From the NCBI GenBank assembly GCA_033060915.1, contig CM065388.1, positions 22,184,001 through 22,248,000 on the forward strand: a stretch of 64,000 bases of DNA. Reading direction: 5' to 3'. A program made the position numbers and the translations under genes. Below are positions 43,740 through 56,314 of the stretch, one piece after another. The DNA comes from Euryodendron excelsum. Its lineage: Eukaryota; Streptophyta; Magnoliopsida; Ericales; Pentaphylacaceae. The notes under the pieces were generated by a model, which saw only the letters and a program-made list of their open reading frames with translations, was not told where the DNA came from and made no database searches. Every line of letters begins with the position of its first letter. Positions within the stretch are counted from its first letter, which is position 1.

Positions 43740-44478
43740 TTAATCATATCATTCTTGATTGTCTTTTTCTTACCCTGTTTGATTTCTTGTTCTTGAAAAT
43801 AACTTTATTAACCCTTGTCCTGCTACCATTTTTTTCTTGTGTTTTGGACCAGTTGGCTCCATCATTTTCTTCATAAATGAAGTGATGTGTCTAAGGTCTT
43901 TGGGTAATGGAGGTTGGTCATCATCATCGTCAAATTTATCAGCTTTAGCAGCTCCTTTTACCGTCGGTCAATCCAATCCCAAACCCAATTCAAAGCGATT
44001 AATGCATTTCACTGAACAGCTTTATGGTGTGCCATTTTATTTCTCTTTTCACAGTAGGCAATTTTTGCACTCTTCAGCCTCTATACCTGATTTATACTCC
44101 AATATTGACTCGAAAGTTGATTCAATTCGGACCACATGTCTTGCTTTAGCCAAAGATTACCATTCATACTCTATCAGTTCATCCGTAACAAAAATTCCCA
44201 GAGAGGCAGAGATAATATTGTATTGACTTATGTTATAAGGTGCATAGCAATTAGTTTTTGGTCAATTTAGTAGATAATGCTTACATCAATGGTGATTTGT
44301 TTGTTGTTTTGACATAATTTTGAGATAAGAGGATTTCAACTTTTGGCCATCTGGCTTTGAGTGCCCATGGTGGAGGAGGGATCTTGGGTTTGGGATTGGG
44401 GAAGGAGGTTCTTGGGGCTGCTATGGAGATGGGCATGGTGATGATTGTGGGGCAAAAACTGTAAAGAGGCAAGGGCAA
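43740..44478 (-). pseudogene. Broken minus-strand gene fragment, unit II
   Basis: Duplicate of 14,214-14,940, gene not recognised. Here the putative first exon is better: ATG at about 44,436 opens MPISIAAPRTSFPNPKPKI and then PPPPWALKARWPK, a transit-peptide-like composition (Ser/Pro/Lys/Arg-rich, no acids at the start), staying open to 44,281. The middle segment gives LAKARHVVRIESTFESILEY and ECKNC after an in-frame stop. The third has TVKGAAKADKFDDDDDQPPL and a Lys-rich tail, with a TGA just before it. Unlike unit I the third segment reads on past the Lys-rich tail to a donor-like ACAGGGTAAGA near 43,776. Plausibly a gene piece trapped between transposons; chance composition is the alternative. 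Confidence 0.42.
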
Positions 44479-45234
44479 AGAGCGTCAATTGTAGTGATAA
44501 TTGTATACATATACATTTACTAATGTACACACACATATTGTAGGAAAATATAGATGGGGTATATGAAATACCTTATGTGGATAACAACATGATGTGTGGA
44601 TCATCTTACTTTCTTTACGAGCCTTTTGCGCAACACGTGTAATACACCACGAATCAATCCAAGATCTACTTTGTGTCTTCCTCGTCGTACAATAGAGGGC
44701 TACTAGAGTCCAATACAAAGAACACACGTTATAAATCCTAAGGCACTGAGATGGTAACCCTAGAGAGAACTAGAGAGATAAAGTAATCTAAAGAGAGAGT
44801 CTGTATCTAATAATACATAAGTTCTTTTCCTGCTACAATCTATTTATGACAAATATACACAATGATAAAGATAAAACCCATTTATCTTTATCTTCTAAGA
44901 GTCCAAATCTGATAATGATAACTCATTATCTCCTTATCAATAGGAGGTGAAATATATACTGAATATATATCTATGTGCCCATATGGACATACCGTGGGCC
45001 TCATGCAACATCTCCCACTTGGACACAAGGGGCATCAATAATCTCATTTCATAAATCTCTCATCTTGTTCAACTCCTCATACAAGAAATGGAACGTGCGA
45101 CAGACGAGAAACGTACCGATGAGGAATGTTATATTAAGTTACCATCTAACTAACATTACACTACAACTCAATCATCTCGTGTATTCCCCAAAACACCAAA
45201 CTACACCAGACCTTACACCTCTACCCCCTCCTGT
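44479..45234. other. Host repeat DNA left of LTR E (Q1), unit II
   Basis: Counterpart of 14,941-15,710, with the same AGAGAG stretch and CATCTCCCACTTGGACAC near 45,008. No ORF. Ends in CCTGT (45,230-45,234), the left target duplication of E. Confidence 0.5.
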
Positions 45235-46768
45235 TGTAAGCACCCCATTTTTGCCCGCTCGGCAGTCTCCAGTCTGTCCAAGCTGGTATTCAAGTCAATA
45301 TGGACATATTCTAATTCAAACCAATTTCCTAGATATAATCCCGTCAATCGATCTCTTCGCGGACCCATTGGGCCCAAATAGAGGCAAAATGACCAAAGTG
45401 CCCTTGGGGCATTGTTCGGTCTAATTCTAGTGGGCATGTCTTTTCAAAGATGGTAAGTCCCCGTTTTAATCTCAAATCCAATTTCAAGTTCAATTTCAAT
45501 TCTAATCAAATCTAACACACCTTTCGAGAAAGTTGATTCCTCAAGGTGGTAAGTCCATCCTGTCCGACACGTTTTTCGAGAGAACTCTTCGAAACGGTAA
45601 GTCCCTTCAAACCAGTTGACCAGGATGAGACCTCAAGCCCCCGAGATGGTAGAACAGTCCACCTTTAGCGCCTGCTAGCCCGCCAATGAAGAATGTCCTG
45701 TTCAACATGCCTTTTGAAAAAGTTGATTCCTCAAGCGATAAGTCTACCTAGTAGCATCCCGAGATCAAGCAGTCTCTTGAATCGCGAACCATTAGAGTAA
45801 CGGAAGAATTCGTAAACATTGCAACCGCCAGAGTGGCGAAAATACTCGTAAACAGGTCGACATTGGGAATTGCCAATAAACCCCCATGTCACGAGACCAC
45901 TGTCAGAGTGACGGAAACACTCAAAACCCAAGTCAACACCAGTGCCTACTAGCACACTCTGGTGAAAAATGACCAAATTGCTCCTAGGGCTATTTTTGGC
46001 ACGTTTCTTGATAAAGTACCTCAGTCCTCAGAACAGTAATTTCACCCTTCTAGGGTTGTCCAAAAGACGATCCGGCATGATTAAGTGCCTTCCAGTTGGT
46101 TTCGGGCCAATTTCGAGACCTTCCGGTCAACATGACCATTTTGCCCCTAGGCATCCCAGCGCCCCGGGAACCACATCAGCTCTGAGTATCAAACCGATAA
46201 CCTCACAAGAATGTTTCTGATAGTATCCCTGGCCTTCGAATACATTTCTAGGTCATTCCGAGTCAATTCTGGCAAACCTTGTGCAAAATGACTGTTTTGC
46301 CCTTAGTGGTCGGCCGTCTCTTCCAACCACACCAGCTTTGGGAATCAAACTGGTAACCTCCTAGAACATTCTAGGTAATGTTTCCAAGTCTCGAGACTGG
46401 GATATTCCAAGTCTATCCTGGCAGCTTTTTGGCCCGATTAACCGTTTTGCTCCTAATGGCCCGGTCAACCCTTCCAACAAATTCTGACATCATTCTTCAA
46501 GTCTACTACCCTCGAGACACTATTCTATGGATTCCTATCCCTTTCTAGCCCTCTGGGCCATTCCCGGTCCTCTAAATCATTCTCAGACCTTCCGGAGTCA
46601 CTCCTAGTGAAGCCATGCTAAAAATTACATGGTAGTCACTAGTATAGGTGCCCAAATCTTTCGAAGATACGTTGCTTACTGACCTTAAAAATTTCCTAAG
46701 TGGCTGGCCCTACCAGGAGAAAATTTTGCCTTGCGCCACTACAACAGGTGCCAGGTCAATCTTCTATC

Positions 46769-46776
46769 TATAAATA
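46769..46776 (+). promoter_or_regulatory. TATA box of LTR E
   Basis: TATAAATA, collinear with D. Confidence 0.72.
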
Positions 46777-47184
46777 CAGAGTCTCCTCCGGCATGAAAAT
46801 GGTCCGCAAACTGAGTCCAAAAAATCTGCTCTTCGATATACAGAGCTCAAAGTCCTTCCAAACCCTGGTTCCCTTTTGGTTCTTCAAACCCTAGCCTCCA
46901 TATACAAACCCTAGCCTCTATACACTTAACCCTAGCATACATACACTCATATACACTCATATACTAGCATTCAAAGCCTCCATTGAAGACTTCAAGTATT
47001 GCAACTTGGAAGCTCTTGAAGACCAAGCCAAAGCAACCTTTCAAAGACCAAAGTAAACCAAAGCAAAGCAAGTAAAATAAAGAAGATATAAGGTAAGTTT
47101 TCTATTTACGATTACGCAATTCTCCTCTCTCTTCTCTCTCCTAACACACTTGGATTTTCTTCTATTTTAATCCCCCATCTTCTA

Positions 47185-47201
47185 CCCCCCCCCCCCCCCC
47201 C
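47185..47201. repeat. C17 homopolymer in LTR E
   Basis: Seventeen C at the site of C12 in D; length slippage since the duplication. Confidence 0.95.
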
Positions 47202-49549
47202 ACTCCCAGCATGCTTGAAACAAGGGACTCTCTGGTTCATGTGTAGGATTAGGCTATTAAAAGTCACCGTGTCGGGGGCTTTCTCTTAGTCTAACCAGAG
47301 ACCACGTGGGTTAGACCCCCTTCATTATATGGTGAAGCCTTTAACCTTGTATGTTCACATTCTCAACTTGCATTGTGCATATCATGATCATGCGTCTCTC
47401 CAAAACTTGTTTTCAAACTTGTTTTCAAAACTTGCATCAAAATCGTTTTCAACACTTGTGTTAAAACCTTCTTCTTCAAAACTTGTTTTCGAAACCACAA
47501 TCCTAAGGTGATTCTAGCCATTCCATGGTTAGGGTTACTTTAGGAAAGTGTTATATTTAAAGTGATTATTATGGTCCATATTTTCAAATCTTTGTTGTTT
47601 TCAAAACCATAATCCTAGAATGGTTCTAATCCCTACATGGTTAGAATCGTTTTAGGAAAGTGGAATATTTTTAGAAACTTACAAAAGTCCATATTCCAAT
47701 CTCTTTCCAAACTTCTTTCTCAATCCATTTCCCAAAATGCTTTTCAAAATTTCCTCATAAAAGCTCTCTTTCCAAAAGGTCAGCTTTCCAAAAATTCCAC
47801 TCCAAAATCTCTTTTCAAATCTACTTTCTAAAATTTTTTCTCCAATATACTTTCTAAAAACTCTCTCCAATCTCCTTTCCAAAATTTCTTTCTAAAAATT
47901 CCCTTCACAAAACTCATTTTCCTAAAAACTCTTTTCAAACTCCTTCCCAAAAGCTCTCTTGAAAAATCCACCTTCTAAAGCTTCTTTTCAAATCCCTTTC
48001 CTAAAAAGTTCTCTTTCCAAAAAGCCCTTTTTCCAAAAACTCTCTTAAAGTTCTACTTTCCAAAGTCTCATTTCCAAAACTCTTTTCAAGTTTACTTTCT
48101 AAAAACTCTTTGTTAAAGATCTCCTTCTAAAAATCTTCCTTCCCAAAAAGATCTACTTTCCAAAAACTCTTTACCTTGGAGACTAAGTCAAGCCTTAGAA
48201 CCAAAATTAGGAAACTCTAATTTCCAATTTCCTTTTCTACATCAAACTTTAGGTTACTAAATTCTATTTTCTACATCAAAATTATATATTTTCAAACCCT
48301 ATTTTTTGCACCAAAATCTAAGATTTTCAAAACTTCATCTTTCCAATTCCCTGTCAAATTATATCCTCCATTTTAGGAAACCAAATCCAATCTCCCATTT
48401 AGGAAATTAGATCCAATCCTTCATTTTTTGAAATGAAATCAAATCACCTCCTTTTAGAAATAAAGTCCAATCTTTTGTTTTAGAAAATAGAAATCTCAAT
48501 CTTTCATAATCCAATCCTTCCTAATCTCATACCTTCCTAAACCTTAAGTTTCCAAAACTTAAACTTTCAAATCTTTCCTTAAAATTTAAGCTTCTTAATC
48601 TTCCTAATTCCATTCCTTTCCAAATGGAGGATATAATTTCCTAATTCCAACATTTCCGAGCTACAACTGACCTGATTCCTAACAAAGGGCTACGTAGGCA
48701 ACCTTCATGAGTGCGGTCACAACTTTTTTCAAATCTCGAATTCCATGACCTTTTTCAAACTTCCAATTCCATAACTTTTTTTCAAACTTCCAATTCCATA
48801 ACATTTTTCAAACTTCCAATTCCATGATCCATTTCAAGTTTCTAATTCAAAAATCTATTTTTAAATCTCTGTTTTCAATCTCTAAAACTTTCTTTCAATT
48901 TCAAATTAAGTTTCTTTTCAAATCTATTTTCAAGATTAAATCTATCTCTTCAAATCTTCTTTCAAAATCAAATCTTTCTTTTCAAATTTATTTCTAAAAT
49001 CGAATTCTTCTTCTTGCACTTGCACATCTTGCGTCATGTTAAACTTCTTACTAAAAATTCTTTTCTACAGTGGATAGTTTTGGACATTTGTTAATCGAAG
49101 ACTCTAATGAGTGAACCTAAGGTGAATAGACATGTAGGTACTGCAAGGGTGATGGCTTAGTGCGTCTTCCCTACATGTAACCAACCTCCGAACCTAGATC
49201 ATTGTTTTCAAAGACCAAATGGCGTTATTTTTAAAAAGGGCTTAAATTTTTTCAAAGGTTGCCAAACAACCAGTTTTCTTAAAAACCCTCTCTTGAGGAA
49301 GTTTTCCAAAACTTTTTTCAAAAACCCTAAGTGTGATCTTCGGACTGTACTTAATTTTTAAGTGACCTAACTCACCTTAATCAAGTTAGGTGGTGACTCC
49401 AAATGTTTTTCAAAAGCCCTTATTCAAATCAATTTTCAGTTCAAACCTAGTCGCACTCGTCCTTCTAGGAGGATGAGTTCTAACGAGAGAGTACTGTGTT
49501 TTTCTCACTTGTCTTTTTTCGGGTGCAAAAAAACGGGGCGCACACCTGT

Positions 49550-50229
49550 AACTAATACAGAGTCGTCGAAGACCTCTCAATGCATTTTTGCTCATGATCA
49601 TATCAAAAACTAATATTAACACAATCACCCGGGCTATGAGCAACAAATCATGAGTGTGATGTCAAATGATCTTTCCTTAGCCACTTATATCAATCCATCT
49701 AAACTCAACTGCTTTCCTAGACAAGCTCTGCTGGATTGTATTCCTCGTAACCATTGGATAACATGCTAAAGTAGCAACATCAAGCTTCAAATTCATGACA
49801 TAGTGCTAAGTTTCAAAGGGTGTAGACTTGGACTTAAAGTCCATGGGGCTCACACAGTAACAAAGCAGGGATTTATTCTGTCACTCCCACAATGGTCGTC
49901 TTACAGCACATACAATATGATATGTATGCTATGATGGAGCTCCCACTCAGGGTCTGTCACACTCTAACACCATACGGATCTTAGTCTAGTTGCTCTTACC
50001 AGCGCCTAACTTGAGCTTCTCAAGAATCTCACATCCGGGTTTTTACAAGCTTTATAGAGGTGTGGATAACTCCATGTTCGACTTATACAGTCTCATCTTA
50101 GCTCTTACTAAGGCGACAGATAAATAAACATCAACCCTTACTTGCTTTCTACATTCCAAAGAGGTCACATTATCATGGTACCTATGTGATCGTTTACTGT
50201 CTCATCTTGCTCGCTATCTCGGCGCCAGG
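49550..50229. other. Host repeat DNA right of LTR E (Q2), unit II
   Basis: Counterpart of 25,490-26,164 (offset about 24,060). No coding frame. It is cut by LTR F2 at 50,230 at the same base as in unit I. Confidence 0.5.
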
Positions 50230-53200
50230 TGTCGCGCCTAGGATTTTCGCACTCGAGGAATACACACACAAGTGAAAAAAATACTGTACTCTCTGGTTAG
50301 AACTCATCCTCCTAGAAGAATGAGTGCGACTAGGTCTGGATTAAAAATAGATTTGAATAAAGGGATTTTGGAAAACAATTTAGAGTCACCACCTAACTTG
50401 ATTAACTTGAGTTAGGTCACCTAAAAACTAAGCACAATCCAAAGACTACACTTAAGGTTTTTGAAAACGATTTTGAAAAGACCTCCTCAAGAGAGGGTTT
50501 TTAAGAAAATAGGTTGTTTGGCAACCTTTGAAAAATATGTAAGCCCTTTTTTGAAAATAACTCCATTTTGGTCTTTTGAAAACAGTGATCTAAGTTCAAA
50601 GGTTAGTTACGTGTACGGAAGACGCACTAAGCCATCACCCTACCCCGCCCTTGCGGTACCTACATGTCTATTCACCCTAGATTCACCCATTAGAGTCTTC
50701 AATTAATCTATGTCCAAAACTTACCACTTTGAAAAGAATTTTTAGAAAGAAATTGATATGATGCATGATATGCAAGTGCAAGAAAAGAGAGTTTGAAAAT
50801 AGATTTGAAAATTGATTTGAAAATAACTTGATTTGATTTGAAAAGAGTTTTGAAAAGATAGATCTGATTTTGAAAGAAAGTTTTGGAGATTGGAAATAGA
50901 GATTTGGAAATAGAAATTTGGAATTGGAAGTTTGAAATAGATCGTGGAATTGGAAGTTCGAAAAAAAGGATGTGGAATTGGAGATCTGAAAAAGGTTGTG
51001 ACCGCACCCATAAGGGTTGTCTACGTATCCTTTTTGAGGAATCAGGTTAGTCGTAATTCGGACAAGAGTCCGATAGAAAATAGAAGGTTTTGATTTGAAA
51101 AAAAAAAAGAATTTTGGATTTGGAATTCGAATTGGAAGATTAGGAAATCAGGATTGAACTTAGACCTAGGATTGAACTTGAAAAAGGATTTCACCCTTGG
51201 AAGAAAACTTGGACTAGATTTGGAAAGATAGAGGTTTAAGAAACCTAGACTTAGGAAAGATAGGATTTAGGAAGAACTTGAGATTTAGAAAGAACTGACT
51301 CGAACTTTGGACTTGGAAGATTAGGGAAAGATTGGATTTAGGAAAGATTAGAATTAGGAAAGTTTCATTTTAGGAACGTTTCGATTTGGGAATGTTTTAA
51401 AATAGGAAAATTTTGATTTAAGAAAGATTTGAAAGTTAGAAAGTTTAGAACTTAAAAAGTTTCGACTTAAGAAAGTTTTGACTTATGGAAGGTTTCATTT
51501 TTAGAAAGTTTTGACTTAAGGAAGTTTTGAATTTGGAATGTTTTGAAATAAGGATGCTTTGAATTTGGAAAGATTTGAAATTTGAGTTTTAGAAAGACTT
51601 GAGATTAGGAGAGGTTTGAGTTTAAGAAAGATTTGAAAACTCAGATTTGGAAAGTTTAAATTTAGAAAGGTGTGGAATTAGGAAAGATTTGGAAGTTTAA
51701 AGTTTAACGAAAGATTTAAATATTTAAGTTTTGCAAACTTAAGGTTTAGGAAAGTATGAGATTATGAAGGAGTGGATTAGGAAAGGTTTAGACTATGAAG
51801 GATTGAGATTCCTATTTCCTAAAACAAGATATTGGATTTTGTTTCTAAAAGAGGTGTTTTGATTTTGTTTCCAAAAACGGAGGATTGGATCTAGTTTCCT
51901 AAATGGGAGATTGGATTTGGTTTCCTAAAGGGAAGATTGGATTTGACATGGATTTGGAAAGTGAAGTTTTTAGAAACCCTAGATTTGGAAGTCTATAGTT
52001 TTGATGTAGAAAATAGGTTTTGGAAACCTAGGATTTAGATATAAAGAAGGAGATTTTAGAAATCTAGGTTTTAAGGCAAGAGTGGAAATCATGTTTTGAT
52101 AAAGGAAATTAGAGTTTCCTAATCATTGGCTCTTGGGCTTGACTTGGGCTTCAAGAAAAGAGATTTTTAGAAAGTGAGTTTTTAGAAAGGGAGATTTTTG
52201 GAAGGAAATCCTAGAGAGGAGTTTTTAGAAAGTGAATTGTGAAAAGAAAGTTTTTCGAAAGGGATTTTGGAAAGTAAAACTTTGAGAGAGTTTTTGGAAA
52301 GAAAGGTTTTGGAAGGAGATCTTAAAAAGGAGTTTTTGGAAAGCGAATTTTGAAAATAGAGTTTTTGGAAAAGGATTTTTGGAAAGAGTTTTTCTAGGAA
52401 GGAGACCTAGCGAGCGTTTTTAGAAAGTGAATTTCGAAGAAAGCGTTTTAGAAAGGAGTTTTTAGGAAAGTGAGTTTTGTGAAAGGAAGTTTTAGAAAAC
52501 AACTTTGGAAAGAAATTTTGAAAAGTAGATTGAACAGAATTTTTAGAAAGTGTATTGGAAAATAGATTTTTAGAAAGAGAGTTTTTAGAAAGTATATAAA
52601 ATATCTCACTTTCCTAAAATGATCCTAACCATAAGAAGGTTAGAACCACTCTAAGATAGTGGTTTTGAAAATAACAAGGATTTGAAAATATGGGTCATAT
52701 TGGTCACTTTAAATGTAACACTTTTCTAAAGTAACCCTAACCATGAAAATGCTAGAATCACCTTAGAATTGTGATTTTGAAAATAATTTTTGAAAAATAA
52801 GATTTTAATACAAACTTTGAAAAGGATTTTAATGCAAGTTTTGAAAACAAGTTTGAAAACGGATTTTGGAGAGATGCATGATCATAATATGAACAATGCA
52901 AGTTGGGGTCGTAAACATACAAGGTTAAGGCTTCACCACATAATCAAGAAGGCCGAACCCACGTGGTCTCCGGTTAGACTAAGAGAAAGCCCCTGACATG
53001 GTGACCTCTAATAGCCTAATCCTACACATGGACCGGGAAGTCCCTTGTTTCAAGCATGCAAGAAAGGGGGGGAAGAAGATGGGGGATTAAAATAGAAGAA
53101 AACTCAAGTGGGTTCAGAGAGAGAAGAGAGAGGGGAAAGATGCGTAAACTTAAATAGAGAGCCTACCTTATGTCTTCTTTATTTTGCTTTGCTTTGCGCG

Positions 53201-55066
53201 CTTTGTATTCTTGTTTTGCTTTAGTCTTCGCTTCAATCTTCGTCTTGATATTTGGGAACTTGTCTTGATCTTCGAGAGCTTCAGGTTGCAGCACTTCAAG
53301 TCTTTAATGGAGGCTTTGGAATCTAGCGTATGAGTGTATATGAATGTATGGGAGTATATGAGAGCTAGGGTTTATGTATGGAGGCTAGGGTTTGGAAAAC
53401 CTAAAGAAAACTAGGGTTTAGGGAGGCTACGAGCTCTGTATATCGAAGAGTAGGGTTTTTAGACTCAGTTTGCGGACCTCTTTCACGCTGGAAGAAGCTC
53501 TGTATTTATAGAGAGAAGAACAACCTGGCGCCTGTTGCAGTGGCTCAAGGCCAAAGAACACATTGGGGCCACTATGAGTGGCGCCTAGCCAATATTTGGC
53601 TTAGCGCCACTAGCAGCCACTTAGGAAAGCTTTTAAGTCAGCAAGCAACGTATCTTCAGAAGATTTGGGCGCCTGTTCTAATGACTACCATGCAATTTTT
53701 AGCTTGGTTTCGCTAGGAGTGACTCCGGAAGGTCCGGGAATGACCCAGAAGGCCGGAAAGGGATAGGAACCCTTAGAATAGGGTCCCGGGGGTAACGGAC
53801 TTGAAGAATGATGTCAAGATGTGTTGGAAGGGTTGGCCAAGCCGTTAAGGGCAAAACGGTCAACCGGGCCGAAAAGCTGCCGGAACGGACTCAGAATGTC
53901 CCAGAAGAAGACTCAAGGTTATATAATATTTCCAAAGCTTACCTGTTTGATATCCAGAGCCGATGTGGTTGGAAAAGACGACTGGCCCACCAGGGGCAAA
54001 ATAGTCATTTTGTACCGGGTTTACAGGAATTGACTCAGAATGATTCGGAAAGATAATGCAAGGTCAGGAATACTATAAAAAGCATTCTCAGGAGGTAACT
54101 GATTTGATACCCAGAGTAGGTGTGGTTCCCGGGGCGCTCGGATGCTTGGGGGCAAAATAGTCATCTTGACCGAAAAGTCTCAGAATTGGCCCGAAACCGA
54201 CTAGAAGGCACCTAATCATGCCGGATTGCCATTAAGACAACCTTAGAAAGGTGGAATTACCATTCTAAAGACTTAAGTACTTTCTCGAGAAACGTGCCGA
54301 AAATGACCCCAGGGGCAGTTTGGTTAATTTTCATTGAAGTGGGCTAGTAGGCACCGGTGTTGACCTGAGTTTTGAGTGTTTCCGTCACTCTAACGGCGGT
54401 CCCGTGACATAGGGGGTTTGTTGGTAATTCCCAATGTCGACCTGTTTACAAGTGTTTCCGTTAATCTAATGGTTGTGATATTTGTGAGTGTTTCAATCAC
54501 TCATGACAGTCTGCATTCATTCCAAGGACTGCCTAATCTTGGAAGGCTATTGGATGGTCTTATCGTCTCAAGGCCTTAGGTACTTTTCTAATCGACATGC
54601 TGGATAACGGATATTCTACATTGGCGGGCTAGCAAGCGCTAGAAGGAAACCGTTCTACCATGTAGGGGACTTGAGTTCCATCCCAGTCAACAGGTTTGAA
54701 GGGACTTACCGTTCCAACGAGTTTTCTCGAAAAATGCATCGTGCTAGATGGACTTATCATTTAAGGGATCAACCTTCTCGAAAGACATGCTTGATTGAGT
54801 TTGATTGGTCTGGATTGGCATTGAAATTTGAGATTGAAATAGGGAATTACTGTCTTTAGGACGATGTGCCAACTGAAATTAGACCGAGCAATGCCCTAAG
54901 GGCATTTTAGTCGTTTACCCCTATTGGGCCTAGCAGGCCCATGAAGCAGTTTATTGACTAGATTGAGTCCGAAAGGCTGGTTTAGGCTTGAATGTGTCTG
55001 TGTCGGTTTGAATATGAGTCTGGTCGGGCCAGAGATTGCCGAACAAGCAAAAATGGGTTGTTTATA
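50230..55066 (-). mobile_element. Giant LTR, copy F2, without matching target duplication
   Basis: Duplicate of F1: plus strand TGTCGCGCCT...GGGTTGTTTATA, left flank CCAGG (host Q2), right flank GTAAG (gypsy integrase). The flank pair is the same as F1's, so the recombinant structure was present before or formed by the amplification. TATA at 53,513, reversed G-poor tract about 50,700-52,880. The ~156-bp repeat block has lost part of one unit around 53,925. Confidence 0.85.
53513..53520 (-). promoter_or_regulatory. TATA box of LTR F2
   Basis: TATTTATA on plus, collinear with F1. Confidence 0.72.
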
Positions 55067-55620
55067 GTAAGTAGCTCTATAAGCCTAGAGTGTATCCACT
55101 AACCTTAAGGACCAGTCATTACGGTTAGGATTAACAGTTTTCTCAAAAATATACTTAATCTCTTAGTTAGCTAACTCAACTTGGCCACTAGTTTGGTAAT
55201 GATAAGGTGTACTAACCTTGTGAACGACCCCATACTTTCGCATTAACATTCCAACGGGTTTATTACAAAAGTGAGTGCCACCATCACTAATGACAACACG
55301 AGGCATATCAAAGCGAGGAAAGATATTTTCCTCAAAGAACTTGACCACAACACAGTGATCATTGGTACAAGAAGCAATGACCTCCATCCATTTTGACCCA
55401 TAGTCAATGGCCACAAGAATGTAAAGAAATCCAAATGAACTAAGAAATGGTCCCAAGAAATCAATACCCCAACAATCAAATATCTCAAGAGTAAGAATGG
55501 GGTCGAGGGGCATCATATGCCTTCTAGTAAAGCTTCCTAGTCATAGACACCTATCGCAAGATATGCAAAAAGTCTGAACATCACGAAACATGGTGGGCCA
55601 ATATAAGCCAGATTGCAGAA
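55067..55620 (-). pseudogene. Athila-like gypsy integrase, unit III side of F2
   Basis: Duplicate of 31,019-31,560. The core frame 55,163-55,516 keeps [19 protein letters not shown] and TSGQVELAN, so the three catalytic acidic contexts are all visible. The zinc-finger CDRC is separated by an in-frame stop. The C-terminus is cut by LTR F2 after a degraded AYRTTY. Confidence 0.9.
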
Positions 55621-56314
55621 TCTTTACAACTATTTTTTTTTTTTTTAACTAAAGTGCCCACCACAAGTATAGGAGTGACAGAACCCCATGACAGATCGAA
55701 ACGCATTGTTGGGGATACACCAACGAATTATCTAATCAGGACAATACTTGAACAAGTACGAATCATCCAAGAAGAAATACCTCACATTTCTGAATAATTT
55801 TTGTTTATCTAAATAAGACTAGTGTGACGGTATCTTGCCAGTAGCCAAAAAGTTGCCCATATCAGTGAACCATGGAAGAGTTGCTTGAGAAAGTGCTTGG
55901 ATTTGGAAAAGATGCTCATACAGAAATAACTCATTGATAGGGAGAGTATCTTTCGCTTCCCTATCAATAGGGAGCCGTGACAAATGATCAGCAACTACAA
56001 TCTCTACCCCTTTCTTGTCTCAAATTTCAATATGAAACTTTTGTAACAAAAAAATCCAGCGGATGAGGCCTGGCTTTGCATCAGCCTTGGTAATCAAGTA
56101 CTTTAGCGCAGAATGGTCAGTATGTATGATGACTAATGACTCCACCAAGTACGACATAAATTTATCTAATGCAAAACCAACAGCAAGGAGTCCCTTTTCA
56201 GTAGTGGTATAGTTCAACTAGGCTTCATTCAAGGTTTTGCTTACATAATAGATAACATAGGGTTTTTTATCCACTCTCTGCCCTAAAACTGCTCTTACAG
56301 TATAATCACTAGCA
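55621..56314 (-). pseudogene. Gypsy RNase H and linker, unit II/III
   Basis: The frame at 56,020-56,217 reads [38 protein letters not shown] and LIRWIFLLQKFHIEI, a recognisable Athila RNase H with the catalytic Glu (TTEK) and Asp (TDHSAL) contexts preserved. The linker towards integrase (55,640-55,994) is broken; a coding-strand A-run sits at 55,632-55,646. More intact than its counterpart at 31,561-32,261. Confidence 0.85.

Larger units (their letters stand above)
45235..49544 (+). mobile_element. Giant solo LTR, copy E, internally deleted (4.31 kb)
   Basis: Duplicate of D without the nested LTR C. Ends TGTAAGCACCCC and GGGGCGCACA, perfect CCTGT duplications (45,230-45,234 and 49,545-49,549). 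TATA at 46,769, C17 at 47,185-47,201, G-poor tract 47,400-49,020. About 0.5 kb is missing between 48,620 and 48,660 relative to D, and an 18-nt inverted insert marks the repair. Downstream, CATGACCTTTTTCAAACTTC near 48,746 is the empty site into which C inserted in unit I. Confidence 0.93.
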
